A DNA stretch of 64,000 bases from Chinchilla lanigera (lineage: Eukaryota; Chordata; Mammalia; Rodentia; Chinchillidae): assembly GCF_000276665.1 (NCBI RefSeq), contig NW_004955437.1, positions 4,404,398-4,468,397 of the forward strand. The letters run 5' to 3'. Below, in pieces: positions 21,181 through 33,423 of the stretch; position 1 is the first letter of the stretch; every line of letters begins with the position of its first letter. The position numbers were made by a program, and so were the translations under genes. The notes below the pieces were generated by a model, which did no database searches, was not told the origin of the DNA, and worked only from the letters and a program-made list of their open reading frames with translations.

Positions 21181-22950
21181 AAGTGGGATGCCACGCCAAG
21201 AAGGTCCTAATTTATCTCGCCTAATACAAGAGGGTGGGAAAATAGGACCCCCAGCCACCCACTCACACACACCAAGAGCCACGGTACCACTGGGAGGAAG
21301 GTGGGTCAGTGTCCCACCCTACACCTGCAAAGGGGACGTCTGGACCATGTCCAAGAGAAAGTTTGTGAGAATAGCTGTACATCGGGGAGCGAACAGAAGT
21401 TCTCTGGAGGAGGCAGGACCTGTCTGAGATCACAGACAGCCAGAGGGAGCAGCAGCAGCCTTCCAGTCAGCAAGAGAAGTCCTCTCCAGCCAGCTCTGCC
21501 TGCATCTCTTGAGAGTCCCTTCCTCCTCCCACTCCCCGGAAGTCAGTCCAGCAGGGCTTCTGGGTGCCACTTAGGATTAGATTATCAGCTGCAAGTGATA
21601 GAAAACTCCATCCCGAACAACAATGGTGCAACCAAGAGCTTCTGTGTAAAAGGCTGGAGATTCAGCCCAGGGCTGGAGTGACTGCTTCCTGACCATCAGG
21701 ATTCCTGGACTGTCTACCTTCCGTTATTCTCTGGTACAAGGTATCCATTTAATGATCCAAAGTGGCTGCTCTTGCACCAGTCTTGAAGTCCTAATTCTAG
21801 CCAGCAGGAAGGAGGAATACACTGTCTCTACCTGTGAAGACCTATCCTGAAAATGGCAGCCACTGGTCAGAATTTAATCACGTGGTCATTGCTAGCTGCA
21901 AAGGAGGCTGGGAAAAGTATCCTTTGTTCCAGGCAGTCACCAGCACAGTTAAATATTGGGCATTTTATTACTCTTTCCCCTGTTGCTAATAACGTGATAC
22001 CACAGTTTAAAGAAAAGAGTTTCACTGTGGCTAATTAGTCACATCAACGGTTGAGGGGCTGCATCTGGTGATAGCCTCCTTGTTGGTAGAGTCTAAATTT
22101 TGTTTATTCAGTAAATGTCTGTTGAATACCTGAGCAAGGTCCTAGAGCACAGCGTTGTGAGGCCATCCCTGCCTGCAAAGAGATTATGTTTTTGTGCAGG
22201 AGGGAGGCATTAAAGGAATAAATGTGCCACTGAGTGTAGAGTATAACGGTGATACATGCTGTTGTCATAAGAAGATGCTATTAAAGACCCACCCTCAAAA
22301 CATCACTTTCTCTGTGCCCGGGCCTTTCTCTGGATGGAAGGTATTAATACTTCTGTGTCTGACAGTGTAGGGCGGGACCCCTAGGAGCACCTGTCAGTCA
22401 CGAATGGAGAGCATCAGAAGGACGAATACCCCAGGTCTGTCTTGCTGGATGGGACAGCTCAGAGGCGGGTCCTGCAGTCTCCTAGAGATACCCAGATTCC
22501 CACGGCAGTCACCTGCTCAGTAACGTGGTGGTGTTGCCTGTCCTTTCCTTAGCCATCTCACTTTCCAATAGCAGGGGACTCTGCTTCCTGCAGTCATTCT
22601 CCAGATAAAAAGAAACCATTTCTCCTTACGCTCATTCCGGGTCTGCTCTGAGGCGTGTATCTGGGCGTGGAGGGGCTGTCTCTCCCATGACATCTGGGGG
22701 TAGGTGACACTGCCTGTCACCGGCACCTTAGCCCTCTCCTTCTGTTAGGTCTCCGGCTCCAGGGGGCCAGGGTGCTGCATCTCACACTGCACCCCTCCGT
22801 CCCCCAAGTGTCCTTCCTGACTCTGTCTTGGGATGGTGGATGTGACCAGGAGCGCCGCTGCCTCCATCCCTGTGTCCTGTGGGCATTGGAAGTCGGGAGG
22901 GACGTGTGGGAGGACTTGTAAGCTTCAGGGGAGGTCCGAGTTTGGCTTCC

Positions 22951-23041
22951 TTTTTTTTTTTTTTTTTGGTGCCAGGAATTGAACTCAGGACCTTGCGCTT
23001 GCCAGGCAAGCGCTTATGGCACTGAACTATATCCCCAGTCC
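22951..23041 (-). mobile_element. ID-type SINE
   Basis: A poly-T start is followed by ggtgccaggaattgaactca and tgcgcttgccaggcaagcgc, and the element ends tatccccagtc. Target-site duplications tggcttcc lie at 22943-22950 and 23042-23049. Confidence 0.93.
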
Positions 23042-23634
23042 TGGCTTCCTTTGTATAATAAGATAACTGCTCCGCATTGCTCCTCCTCCAGGCTCCTAGG
23101 GGATTACCTTTCTCAACCATTATGTGACCTTGTTCTTCGGCCCCTTCTGCCCTCGCTCCCACACATAGGAGCAAGTAATCCAAACTCACCAAGGAGCTGG
23201 TGTAGCTCTCCTGCAGGACTCCTTGCGATCTGCCTCCTGCTCCCCTGTCCTTGAATGCAGTCCCCTGCGTCTGAAGCACCCATCCCCTCCTCGACCTCCT
23301 CAGACTGTGAGCTCCCTGTTGTTCCCGGATGTCCTGTAGCAGCGCCTTCCTGGGCACATAGCAGGCGCTCCATAAACATTTGTGGCAGCTGAAATATATC
23401 AAGCCAAGTGTCCTGCAAGTGCCTGGCACAAAGTGGGTGCTCAATACTTGCCAGAGAGGGATGGGTTGGAGAAGGGGGCAGTGTGTGTAGGGGGGACTGC
23501 ACACCGCTTTCCCCTTGCTCTGGACCCCAAGAGCGGAGGAAAGGATGGGTACTTGGAAGCAGAGGTTTGAACAGATGGAATACTATTTGCCAAACTGTAT
23601 TTAACACTAACCACGACAAGGGAAACAATAGCTA

Positions 23635-23765
23635 CTTCTTATTAAGCCTCTGCACTGACCGAGGTGTGCTGAATGCTTGGGTGGCCCTGGTCTCGTCATG
23701 TATTATAGGCCAGTGTTATTATACCCATTTTATGGATGCAGAGACTGAGGCCTGTGGATGAAAAG
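23635..23765 (+). mobile_element. MIR SINE relic
   Basis: The MIR core is visible as ttattatacccattttatgg atgcagagactgaggc, preceded by ctacttcttattaagcctct (the MIR 5' part). Confidence 0.75.
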
Positions 23766-25696
23766 AGAGTTGTTCATAACCTGGCACCATCCCAGGTCTG
23801 CCAGCCCCCAGCGCTGGTATAGGAAGTGTCTGTTGATGGGCAGGTACATTTGTGGCAGCCCAGAGGTTCCTGGCTCCCACTCTGCCAGGTTTCCAGTAGC
23901 TCCTTCATTTACAGTCCCAAGTGGTGGGTCTTGCTCTTACCCTCAGGCCCAGGGCTTCTCCAGGGTCCTAGGGTGGGCGGAGCCTCCTCAGCTCCCATGA
24001 AGACAGCCTGGTTTTCAGATTGTCCGGAGGAGGAATGGGAGCAGCTTATGTGTGTCCCTAAGAAAAAGACGCCTCCAGGCCCTGTCCCCATGTCTCCTCC
24101 ACCCTACCCTCCCGGTCAGTGGCTGAGGAGAGCCTAGTGCTCAGAGGAAAACCTGGCCAGTGACCGGGCAGGACAGACCTTCCCCTGGGAGGAGGAGGAG
24201 GAGAGACAGGAGGAGAAGTGGGGCAGGTGGAGGTGAGGAAAGAGAATTGCTGGAGAAATCCTTCAGGTTTCTTCCCAAGCTCCAAGTCCCTAACTCCCAA
24301 AGCTCAAGATCACATTGCCCTTCTGAGAGCAGGAGAGTGTCCCATTCCCTACGTGTGTACAGACACCAAAGTGGGCCTTAGAGTCCGGCAGCAGTGGGTG
24401 CAAGTCTGATGACCTGTAAAAAGGTGTACAAACGGGACCAGCCCTCACCCAGCCCTTGGCCTGTGCCAGGCGCTGTTCTAGGAGCGGGTGTGCATTGCCT
24501 TTGCTGCTCACTAGCGCCCTCACCCTGCCACCACCAGTAGTGTGCAGACTGCAGCTGCGGCCCAGGAATCCATCCACCTTCTGCCAGGAGATCCCAGCTG
24601 CTGCACCGCCTGGGACAGACTGTGTCATCACAGGAGGATCCTGCGGGCCATGGCTCTCGCCCTCCGCCTCCTGCTTCTCTCCTCAGAGAAGAATGACCTC
24701 TCCCCTCTGCCCCCAACCCGGAGCTCCCGGGAGCTGGGTTGTGACTCGGGATCATTTTTAGCCCAACTGTCTAAAACCAGGGTGCTGACACACAAAGCAA
24801 TTAAGCAACGAGCCCAAGCTGGCTTGAGATAGCCCCGGAGAGCCTGGATGCAACCCACCCAGATGCCCACCGCGGATTCACAAGCCGCATCCACTGCCTA
24901 GAAGCAGGGTTTGCTCATCAGCCACAGCCCCTGCCAGGAAGCTGGCACAAACTAAATCCGCCGTAAATGGCAGCTTTAGCGCTGCTGTCATTCACAGGGA
25001 CCTCAGTCTTCCTCACTGTCGGAGCACCCACTGTGCCAGGTCTCGGGGGTGCAGCTACTGGTGCCCAGGGGCCCTGGTGCAGTTCCCCCTTCCTGCCTGG
25101 GTGGTCACTGCCAGGTCTGGGGTCGGGGGGCTGCCAGGCCCTGCAGGGCAATGCTCTGCCTCTCTTGCTGCCCTCTTGCCCTGAGCCGGCCAAGTTCACC
25201 AGGTGCTGGGTCCTGTCCAGCTCCAGGCAGTCAGCGGGGAGGATTTACTGCCTCTGAGCTACAGTGATTATGGCTCTCTTGGGTGGATGCAGCTCGCTGT
25301 ATTTCCAAAGTGTCTCAGCACTGCTGTCAAATGGACTCCTCCGTGAAGAGAGAAGTCAGTGGCTTTGCACCCACTTACAAGGAGGGACACGGTGTCCCAC
25401 AGGCGTTGGGACTCGCTCGAGGTCACCAAGGACAGCGCTGGCAGCGTTTGTGCAACCCTGGCCCAAGGAAGAGGAAAACGTGGGGTAGGAGCTGGACAGC
25501 ACCATCCTCCTCCGAGGCTCTCCGCACAGCAGGCACCAGGGCTCTGTCCTTCTCCCAAGGGTGACGAGTGCCAGGAGTGGGAGAGGTAAGAGCAAGGCCA
25601 GTGGTGAGAGAGGAGGCATCCGGGAGGAGGACGGGGGTACCCTAGAGCTCTGTACAGCAGAACCGGCTGGATGCTCCCCGCATCCGGGCACACATC

Positions 25697-26180
25697 CTGT
25701 TCTAGTTTCCTGGGGCAGCCATAACCAAGTCCTGCAAACTAGGTGGCTTCACAGCAGACATTTAATGTCTCAAAGTTCTGGAGCCCGGAAGTCTGAGATC
25801 AAGATGTCAGCAGCTTGGGTTCTTCTGAGAACTGTGAGGAGCACCCGCGGCGCCAGGTCTCAGCAAGGCGGCAGGTGCAGCTGAGGAGAATGTGCGAAGG
25901 AGAATCTGCGGCAGCCTCTCTCCCTGCAGCCTCTGCGTTCTTTGACCTGTGGGTGGGTCCTCCCTCTGCCTCCCATTGTCTTTCCTTGGTGTGTGTCTTT
26001 CTGGGTCCAAATCCCCCTTTACATAAGAATGCCAGCCATCTCAGGCGGGTGCTCACTGTAACTCCGGACTTTAACTCCACTATCTCAGAAAGGAAGGACC
26101 CTATTTCTAAATCAGGTCATACGCTGAGGTACTGGGAATTAGAATTTAAGACTTTTTTGGAGGGACACAGCAACACCCAT
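25697..26180 (-). mobile_element. MLT1-like MaLR LTR relic
   Basis: The plus strand reads tgttctagtttcctggggca gccataacc, then gttctggagcccggaagtct gagatcaagatgtcagc, and near the other end ggaccctatttctaaatcag and gctgaggtactgggaattag. This is the antisense of MLT1 LTR sequence. It is a solo, strongly diverged relic with no coding potential. Confidence 0.7.
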
Positions 26181-28159
26181 AAAACTCCGAGGCCACATTT
26201 CCCAGCCTCCTTGGACACCGAGTGGGGCCCGTGGAAGGTGACAAAAACATCCAGCCACCTGCAGGCCTGGCCCATAACACCCGCCACACGGCCTCCCCCT
26301 CGCGCTCTTCTTCCATCTGCTGTGTTGGCCACATTACCAGCAGAGGGCGCCACAGCCCCAGAGGACACCGGGAGCCTGGGTCCCTGAGTGACTGCGTGGA
26401 CCCACACTGGGTTGTGTAGTGTTAAGCCACCAAGACCAAGGGGCTGTTTGTCAGTGCGTCTAGCCTATCCCGATCAGCACAGCTGGCACGTGTCCACAAG
26501 TCTATCCCGGAGCCAACCTAGCTAGTCCAGCCAGAGCGCTTCTGAAGGGTCCCTCTGTGAAGCCACCGGGAAAGGAATGCGGCTTGTCACTCGGACTCAC
26601 TTCCTCCTCCCCTGCTCTCCTCACAGGCCTGTGGAGGGTCTGCGTCTGTGAGACCACGGCTCCTGGGCTTGGGAGAAGACTTAGCTGTTCTTATCCATCT
26701 GGCCCCTCTGTCCCTCACCCCCAGTGACACCTATGTATCTGCCTTTCTCTCTGGAGAAAAGGTGGGAGGCCACGGAGGGGGCTGGTTACCACACTGTCCC
26801 TTCTGAGATTCTAAGATCCTACAGGAAACAGAGAGAAAGGTGCCAACTTTCACACTTGGAAATCAAATGAAAAAAGTGTCACACGGGGCCCTCTGCCGCA
26901 GCCTTTCAGCAACTCCGTCCGTCTCTGTCTGAGAAACCCACTGTGACCGAAATGAGAAAGGAAGCCAACATCAACCTGAGTCTAACACGAGCGGTCTCCT
27001 CAGGCTCACATGCTAACCGGCCCCCCAGAGAGTGGCCTTCTTCACAGAAACTCTTGTTTCTTCTTTCTCTGAGGAAGCAGCTGTTCCCCTCCTGGTAGTG
27101 GCATCCCTCAGGCCAGCCCGGAAAGGAAACGGGGCCAGCAGGACACTGAGTCTTGTCTGAAACGGATAGCCTTGTTGCTGGGGGTGGGCTCTGTCAGGCT
27201 CCCCCAAGTCAGAGAAGGAGGCACTCTCAGGACCTGGCCTGACTCATCTCTGAGCTTCCTGGGTTTCTCTGTCACCAGCCACCCTTAGGCTGCACAAAAT
27301 CACCCATCCTGGTTCTGCATAAAAGGCGTTTGATAACATACATGCTCCTTTCTGCTAAGTAAAGGCAAACACCGAACAGAAAATCTGAACGTTTCTGTGC
27401 CAACTGTCTCACAACTGGCATCACCAAGCCTTGGTCCTCTAGGGTGGGCTTGGGGCCGTCATGCCTGGGACCCAGCTGGATGTCACTGTGGCCATCCAGG
27501 ACTGGCCCTGCAGATGTCTCCTACAGGATCACAGATCATATGCTTCCGTTCCTGTGCCCGGTCACCTCTCTCAGGCCAGTCTGACCTGCGGTGGGGCAAA
27601 GCGTCAGAGTTGAAGGCTGGCCTGTGGCTGGGGGAAGCTTGGAGCCTCCCTCTGCGGTTCTCATCAGCCGTCCACACTGGGCCTCAAGAGGGCCTGTGGC
27701 TCTGCCTGCCGGGCGTCACTGGGCCTCTTTCTCCCCACAAGACCAGCTCAAGAGCTCCTTCTTTCTCTCCCTGTTCTGAAAGTCCTCCGCCCAGTATGCT
27801 AAACGATGCTCTGGTTTCCGGCTCATTTGCCAGACGAGATGGCAAACAAAGCAGATAAGCCTACGCAGCACCTAATGGATCAGACATGTGACCCCTGCCA
27901 TCCTGGCACCCTTGGGGCACAGGTTGGAGGGCGCTCCTCAGGGGAACGGCTCACACAGTTGACCCCAAGCATGGCAGTTTTGTGATGTGAAAATGCAGGT
28001 ACTTCTCTGAGAAACAGCAGCAACTGATGACCAGTGCTGCAGGAGGGGCCGGAGGACGCTGGGATCCTGGAAGGACGGACTGCAGAGGGGGGGGTGGATG
28101 GGCGGGGCTTTGGTGGTACAGCTGTGTCCAGGGTCTTGGCTATGGTCAGCACCAAGGCA

Positions 28160-28790
28160 GACGACCAAGAGCTGGTGGACGCAAGTCTAGGGTAAGAAGT
28201 GAGTCCCTGGCACCATGCTAGGCTGCAGGTTAAAGACCCGAAGCTCGAGTCCCTGAAGATCTAGCTCTTCTTCTGTCCAACAGGGAGCTTGGTTGACCGT
28301 TTCCCAAGGATGTCCCTCAAGGTCAAGGTTCTGGACATCATGCTTGTAGAAAAGCAGACTGAGGTTGCCAAGTGGAGCAAGTTCAAGGTGATTGTTACCA
28401 GCGAGGAGGTGCCCACTTCCATCTGTAGGACATCAGCCTGCCACACCCTCCGTCGTCCTGGTGAGGGCGGGCCAGTGCAGAGCAAGGTTGGCAAGTTCCA
28501 CGTGGCGCCTTGCACGATGACAGGGCCATGCGGCTCTGTGCTAATGCTTCTCCTCCCCGCCTTACTGCCCTGGTCCCTGTTCCTACGAAGCCGTAGCTGC
28601 TGGCACATCTTGATGACTCCTATGCCCCATGCCAGTTCTGCCAAGGCCACCTTTGATGCCCCAGCTCTGATATCTGGAAAGAGACTGCTCCCCAAGTCTC
28701 CCTGCCAGGAATACACTGATCTGCGCCAGAGTGTCCAAAGGGGGCCACTAGTGGGAACTTTGCACAAAATAAATCAAGGAATTAAACCCA
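28160..28790 (+). pseudogene. RPS2: Processed RPS2 pseudogene
   Basis: This is an intronless, decayed copy of the mRNA for 40S ribosomal protein S2 (uS5). Recognisable blocks in order are: the RGGKAEDKEW-like start (about 28170-28205); the region before SLEEIYLF (28205-28265); PRMSLKVKVLDIMLVEKQT (28306-28362), matching the family's SLKDEVLKIMPVQKQT; TGPCGSVL (about 28520-28545); AKATFDA (about 28639-28659); and PKSPCQEYTD (about 28690-28720). An AATAAA signal lies at 28769-28774 with an A-rich end. There are several indels, an internal loss in the middle domain and changes at conserved sites, so it cannot give a working S2 protein. It was inserted by L1-type retroposition between DNAH8 and GLP1R. 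Confidence 0.87.
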
Positions 28791-28929
28791 AAAGCAAACC
28801 CACCAACAAACAAAAATGCGTAGGCACACAGACCCAGAATCTACTAAGGAGCAGGCTCTCTTGCGGGCTTCCTCCGGCCTGTGGTTTACGGGCAAGGCCC
28901 TTAGTCAGGGTGCTGGTGAACTGGTCTCT

Positions 28930-29090
28930 CACCTTGGTTCTCGCGTGATTCTCCTTGATCCCCAAGGCAGATCCCTTTAACTCTCCCAACCTCACTATTC
29001 TCAGCTGTGTAATAATTCCCACTACCGCCTCCTTACGGGATTATTGTGAAGCTCAAACCAGTTAACGCATGTGGAAGAGCTTCAGAAATT
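28930..29090 (-). mobile_element. MIR SINE relic
   Basis: Reverse-oriented MIR-like order: cctcactattctcagctgtg taataattcccac, then cgggattattgtgaagctca and the gttaacgcatgtggaagagc end. Confidence 0.65.
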
Positions 29091-29097
29091 GCCAAAG

Positions 29098-29192
29098 AGG
29101 CCCGGCGATCTAGCCCAGCAGCACAGCGCCTGCCTGGGAAGCGTGCGGTTGTGAGTTCAATTCCCAGTATCACCCCACCAAAAAAAAAAAAA
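29098..29192 (+). mobile_element. ID-type SINE, older copy
   Basis: The body gatctagcccagcagcacag and gtgagttcaattcccagtat is ID-like with several substitutions, ending in an A run. Target-site duplications gaaattgccaaag (29085-29097) and gaaactgccaaag (29193-29205) differ by one base. Confidence 0.9.
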
Positions 29193-29409
29193 GAAACTGC
29201 CAAAGGCCTAGGACATAGTAATAGTTGCGCCCTGCCCCCCAGTGTCCCTGAGGCTCTGCTGCATGTTCTTGCAGCCTTTCTTCCCAGTTGCCCCTCTCCT
29301 GTGTCCTGCGCTACAGCCAAATGCAAATCTGTCCTGGTCTGCACTTGGTCTGACCTCCTACTGCGCCTCCTCCGGGGACGCTCTTTGCTCTTATTTCCTT
29401 TGATCAAAC

Positions 29410-29600
29410 GCTATCCATCCTTCCTGACTCAGCCTCAATGCTACGTTCTCCAAAGACCTTCCCCGATCCTCCCAAAGGGAAGTCAAGTCTCTCTGCTCTG
29501 CTGTCCCGGAGCAACTATCTCTAGGGCAGCGACCTCTTTCTGACTTGCGTGGCTATTTGTGCACAGAGCTGATGTTTCCAGGATACTGTGAGCCTGAGGA
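29410..29600 (+). mobile_element. L2-type LINE 3' relic (weak)
   Basis: The text cctgactcagcctcaatgct, then gaccttccccgatcctccca, and the later ggctatttgtgcacagagct resembles the commonly seen L2 3' region. It is diverged, with uncertain borders. Confidence 0.4.
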
Positions 29601-30775
29601 TACTGTCCGCGTCTCAGGGGCTCCTGCATCTGCTAGGACCAGTGTGCTCTGGGCACCTGGTATCATGATACTCGGTTGCAGTGGATTGGAGTGGACCTCA
29701 AGAGGTGATCGATGGCGTTGGAGCTTAGAGGCAGAAGATGCGTGGCCAGGCTCCAGGGATCAGGCCTATAAATATCTTCTGACAGAAAGGTCCAACTTCA
29801 GAGCCTAGCAATTTTAGATCATATTTGCATTGGAGGCTTTTAAAGTAGCAAAACTTTAGATTTATGTCTTCATGAACAGATGTGGAAAGGAAAATCAATT
29901 CCTCATAGGATTGGCTTATTTGTTTTTTATTGCAGTGCTAAATATTATGCACCAAGTGACAAATTAATACATAAATTGACCTAGAGACATCAACATCACG
30001 GGATGGATGATGAGAAGGGAGAGGAGTGGCCTGGGTCCTGGGGGCTAGGCGGGGCCGGCGCCTGCACACTGCCTGTCAGTCAAATCAGCTTCCCAGGAAG
30101 ACGCTGAAGGTGCCAATGACTCCAATCAAGTGTTAAAAGAGGTCAGACTGTCAGAAGAAGGAAGCCACTCACACACTTTGTTGAGGGGACATGTGGCATG
30201 AAAGATGGTCCCGTGCCAGGGCTGCTGGGAGATGTCATTTGAAGGGCCTGGCAGCACCCAGGTCCCTGTCGGAGACCATCTCCCCAGAGAGTACATCTTT
30301 CCCTCCCGGATGAGAGGAGACATCGGAGTAACATCAGAGACCCTGAGAGAGGTGCCCTGTGGGGACGGCAGAGGCTACCTGCTCCCCACTGGCATGAGCT
30401 TCCTCAACAGGTCCAGTCCCAGAGCCCAGGGCACAGTGAGCCAGGAGGCAAGATAGGACCCAGGGAGAAGAGGAAGCAGCTCAGTCCCTGGCCAGCTGTC
30501 CCATAGCCCCGGCTTCCTGGGACAGAGGAGGGCCTCAGCGAGGCGTGGGAGCTGGGACCCACCAGAGAATGCCATGGCTAGCTGCTGGGAGCTGACGCTG
30601 TTGCAGGCTTTCGGAGAAAACAGATCAGGCAGAAAGAGCACGTCTATTCTCTAAAGAAAAATTCCATGAAAGTGGAAAAAAACGAAAAGCTACTGCTTTC
30701 CCCAGAGGAGGGGATGACACATAACAGACAAAGCTTGCTAAACACCAACAGCTAGCTTCCAGCCCTGGAGAAAGG

Positions 30776-30855
30776 GCGAGAGAGAAAGAGAGAGGGTGGG
30801 GGGTGGGAGAGAAAGAAAGGAGGGAGAGGGAAGAGGGGGAGAAGAGAGAGGAGAG
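30776..30855. repeat. GA-rich (polypurine) tract
   Basis: About 80 bases are almost only G and A on the plus strand (gagagaaagagagagggtgg and similar). Confidence 0.85.
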
Positions 30856-32245
30856 CATTTTCTATATGTCTGGCCACTCTCAGGTTTTATCATGATGGGA
30901 CCCTGGATGCCCTTTAGGAAGAGCAATAGAACAGGGGAGGTTTGCATCCGCAGGAAGCGGTACCCGGATGCCACGAATGACAGGTGGGTGTGCTTATCCC
31001 TCAGACACAGGTTGAAATCACCGACCATGCATCAAGGGCTGGGGTTCCAGGGACAGAAATGCCCAGAGAGGCGAAGATCCCAGGAAATAAAGAGGCTCAA
31101 GCATCGGCCGTCAGTACCTGGTCAAAGGAGGGTTTGCCTGGGAGTGGAGAGGGCCGCTTTGGTGAGTGAGCCCCAGCCTGGCTGAGAAGGAGAAGCAGGA
31201 GGGAGCACAGGTGTGTGAGGCAGAGCCATTTCCATGCCGCCCGGGGACTCCCATTCAATTAAAACTGATTCTAAAGAAACAACTGTAACACTGCCACGTC
31301 CCTATTCCCAAGCAAGCTGGCCTGACAAGCCTTGCAGTGCCGGGGCAACTGCACGTCCCGTGGTCGTTGGCTCCTTTGGGGACAGAATGGAATTCTATAA
31401 ACCAACAGCGTCTACAAGGCATTAATTAGTATTGATTCGGGGCACAGTGAAAACATCTTCATTTCTTGAGCATTACTCCCAAGTATTTATATGCATCTCA
31501 GAAAGTTGTATGTAAATCAAGACCTGAGTGCTCAAAGACGATGGCTCCATTTCGCCGGCGGAGCCAGACGCTGGGAGACACGCGATGGAGCTGACTAGCT
31601 TTTGCAGTGCGCTCAAGGTACTAAAGTAATTTTTCCCGTGCTACATACGGCTCTAGCCTTAAAAAAAAAAATCCTGGGGAATTTATGGCTCTGAGAAAGA
31701 TAGCAATTAAGGATGGAGGCTTTCAGATTTCAATTGTCTTTACGGTTTGGGGTCTTTTCAAAATCTGCCCTGTCACTACGCTGAGCCTCTCAGAAGGGAC
31801 AGAAGTCATGCACCCTTCAGGCCTTCCCCTGACTTCAGACTTTGTGGAAAACCCTGCGTTTTAAGGCTGCATGCAGATGTCAGAAGTACTATTAAGTTGT
31901 TCAGATCTCCCAAGAGAGCATAAAGGGAAAATCTGTTCACCATTTGTTTTTAAATCAGTGGCAGCGGGAAGCAAGGACGAGAAAAAACTGAGAGTGTGGG
32001 GGAAGGGAGGCTGCCTGGGGCTCCCAGCCACCTGGCCTCCTTGGCCTGGCCCTTGTTCAGGGTGCAGGTCCGACAGCCTGCGGGGCCATCCTGCTCCCAG
32101 CCCAGCCCTACCTCCTCTACTCCCCAGGGGAGCACAACCCAGGGGCTCTTTCCGGGAAGCCTGCACACAAGTCTGATCTCAGTCCTTCCAGAAACCCCTG
32201 CCCAAGACAGGGAGGAAGCAAGGTTTGCAGTGTTTTTCACAGGTG

Positions 32246-32410
32246 GACAGAGCTGGGGGCGGTAGTACACACAGTACACACCTGTAATCCCAGCACTAGG
32301 GAGGCTGAGGCAGGACCCCTGCCAAGCAGAGTTCAAGGCCAGCCTGGGCTACATAGTGAGTTCAAGGCCAACCTGAACTACACAGCAAGTCCCTGTCTTA
32401 GAAAATGAAG
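32246..32410 (+). mobile_element. B1 SINE with internal duplication
   Basis: 7SL-type body: cacctgtaatcccagcacta gggaggctgaggcagg, then gttcaaggccagcctgggct acatag and a second gttcaaggccaacctgaac. This shows the internal tandem duplication of rodent B1. It ends in ccctgtcttag and an A-rich tail. Confidence 0.9.
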
Positions 32411-32425
32411 CAAAACAAATTAGGC

Positions 32426-32487
32426 GGACAACTGTTTTCAAATATAGAAAAGACACACAAGCCAGTGAGTAAATAGCCCTGGGTTGC
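32426..32487 (+). repeat. 62-bp segment, copy 1
   Basis: This segment begins ggacaactgttttcaaatat and ends tagccctgggttgc. It recurs at 33491-33552 in the same orientation without gaps. It appears to be the unique-sequence original because it runs smoothly into its right flank. Confidence 0.9.
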
Positions 32488-32739
32488 CCATAATTGCACT
32501 CCGATAATTCAATCACCTTCCTAAAGCCTTGTTTATGAGCACATGAGGCTCTTGGGGGACACCCAGAGATAAACCATGACAGATAAAGTTTGAACATCTA
32601 AAAAGTCTGAATAGATCAACTAGGATAAAGTCACTAAGTTACTTTAAGTATGAATGGTTTGGGCCTTTAAAGTTAAAAGGCTCTGCACAGTTCCTTAATT
32701 TTTTTTTTTCATTTGCAACGGTAAATTTTCCTTTACATT

Positions 32740-32742
<3 letters not shown>

Positions 32743-32789
<47 letters not shown>
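32743..32789. repeat. (CT)n microsatellite
   Basis: About 23 uninterrupted CT dinucleotides follow a T-rich stretch. Confidence 0.95.
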
Positions 32790-32793
<4 letters not shown>

Positions 32794-33214
32794 CACTGGA
32801 TTTTAATTAGTTCTGCCTTTGCATGTGGACAAGGAAGTAGCTTGAGGCCCAGGACTAAACCTCATGCCTTCCCTTTTGGAGGTTAGAGCTAATTCCTCCA
32901 GCCACACTCCTTCCAGTTAACAGACGATGTACCTGCTGATCTAGGATGCTCAAGAAGGCCCAGAAAAATCATGTCAAAATGAACCCAAGAATTCTCCCCA
33001 AAGTCCTTGAATTTTACACATTTATTTGTGCATGATACGGATGCCAGGGCCTTATAGTCTCCCTTCTGTCAATCATCTCTTCCATTCATAGGACGAAAAC
33101 TGCTCCAATGCATGAGTCAGAGAAACACTGTACAATTATGCATTATAGAGATTCGTACCATCACACTCTGGCTTTATAAAAACCCAGTAGTATCTTGCAA
33201 AGCTCCCCGGAGCA

Positions 33215-33410
33215 CAGATGGGGACCATTCAGGCTGGGTTCAGATCCTAACTCTGTCAGCTGCTAGCTTGAGAATTTGGGAAAATCATTTAGATCCTCTG
33301 TAGCTCAGTATGCAAAGTGGAGATGCTGACACTGGCCCTGAGCCTACAGAGCTGTATAAGGATTACACATGTTAATTACCCCAAGCACTCAGACCAGTGT
33401 CCGTCACAGC
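33215..33410 (-). mobile_element. MIR SINE relic
   Basis: Reverse-oriented MIR: ctgggttcagatcctaactc, ctagcttgagaatttgggaa aatc, then ctgtataaggattacacatg ttaatt and gaccagtgtccgtcacagca. Confidence 0.8.
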
Positions 33411-33423
33411 ATAACACTGTGCT

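Larger units (their letters stand above)
20681..28159. other. Intergenic region, GLP1R-proximal part
   Basis: After the CpG-rich stretch (to about 21180), the sequence is mixed unique DNA and relics. It has an ID SINE (22951), a MIR (23635) and an MLT1 LTR (25697). There is also L2/MIR-like sequence near 22090-22200 and 24460-24520. No coding exon is recognised. It is upstream of GLP1R on the minus strand and could hold its distal control elements. Confidence 0.7.

Noticed and set aside
28261..28767. 168-codon minus-strand frame
   Set aside because: Antisense shadow of the RPS2 pseudogene.
28289..28948. 219-codon plus-strand frame as a gene
   Set aside because: It is the decayed RPS2 copy running into flanking DNA; alignment blocks are broken by indels and a loss in the middle.
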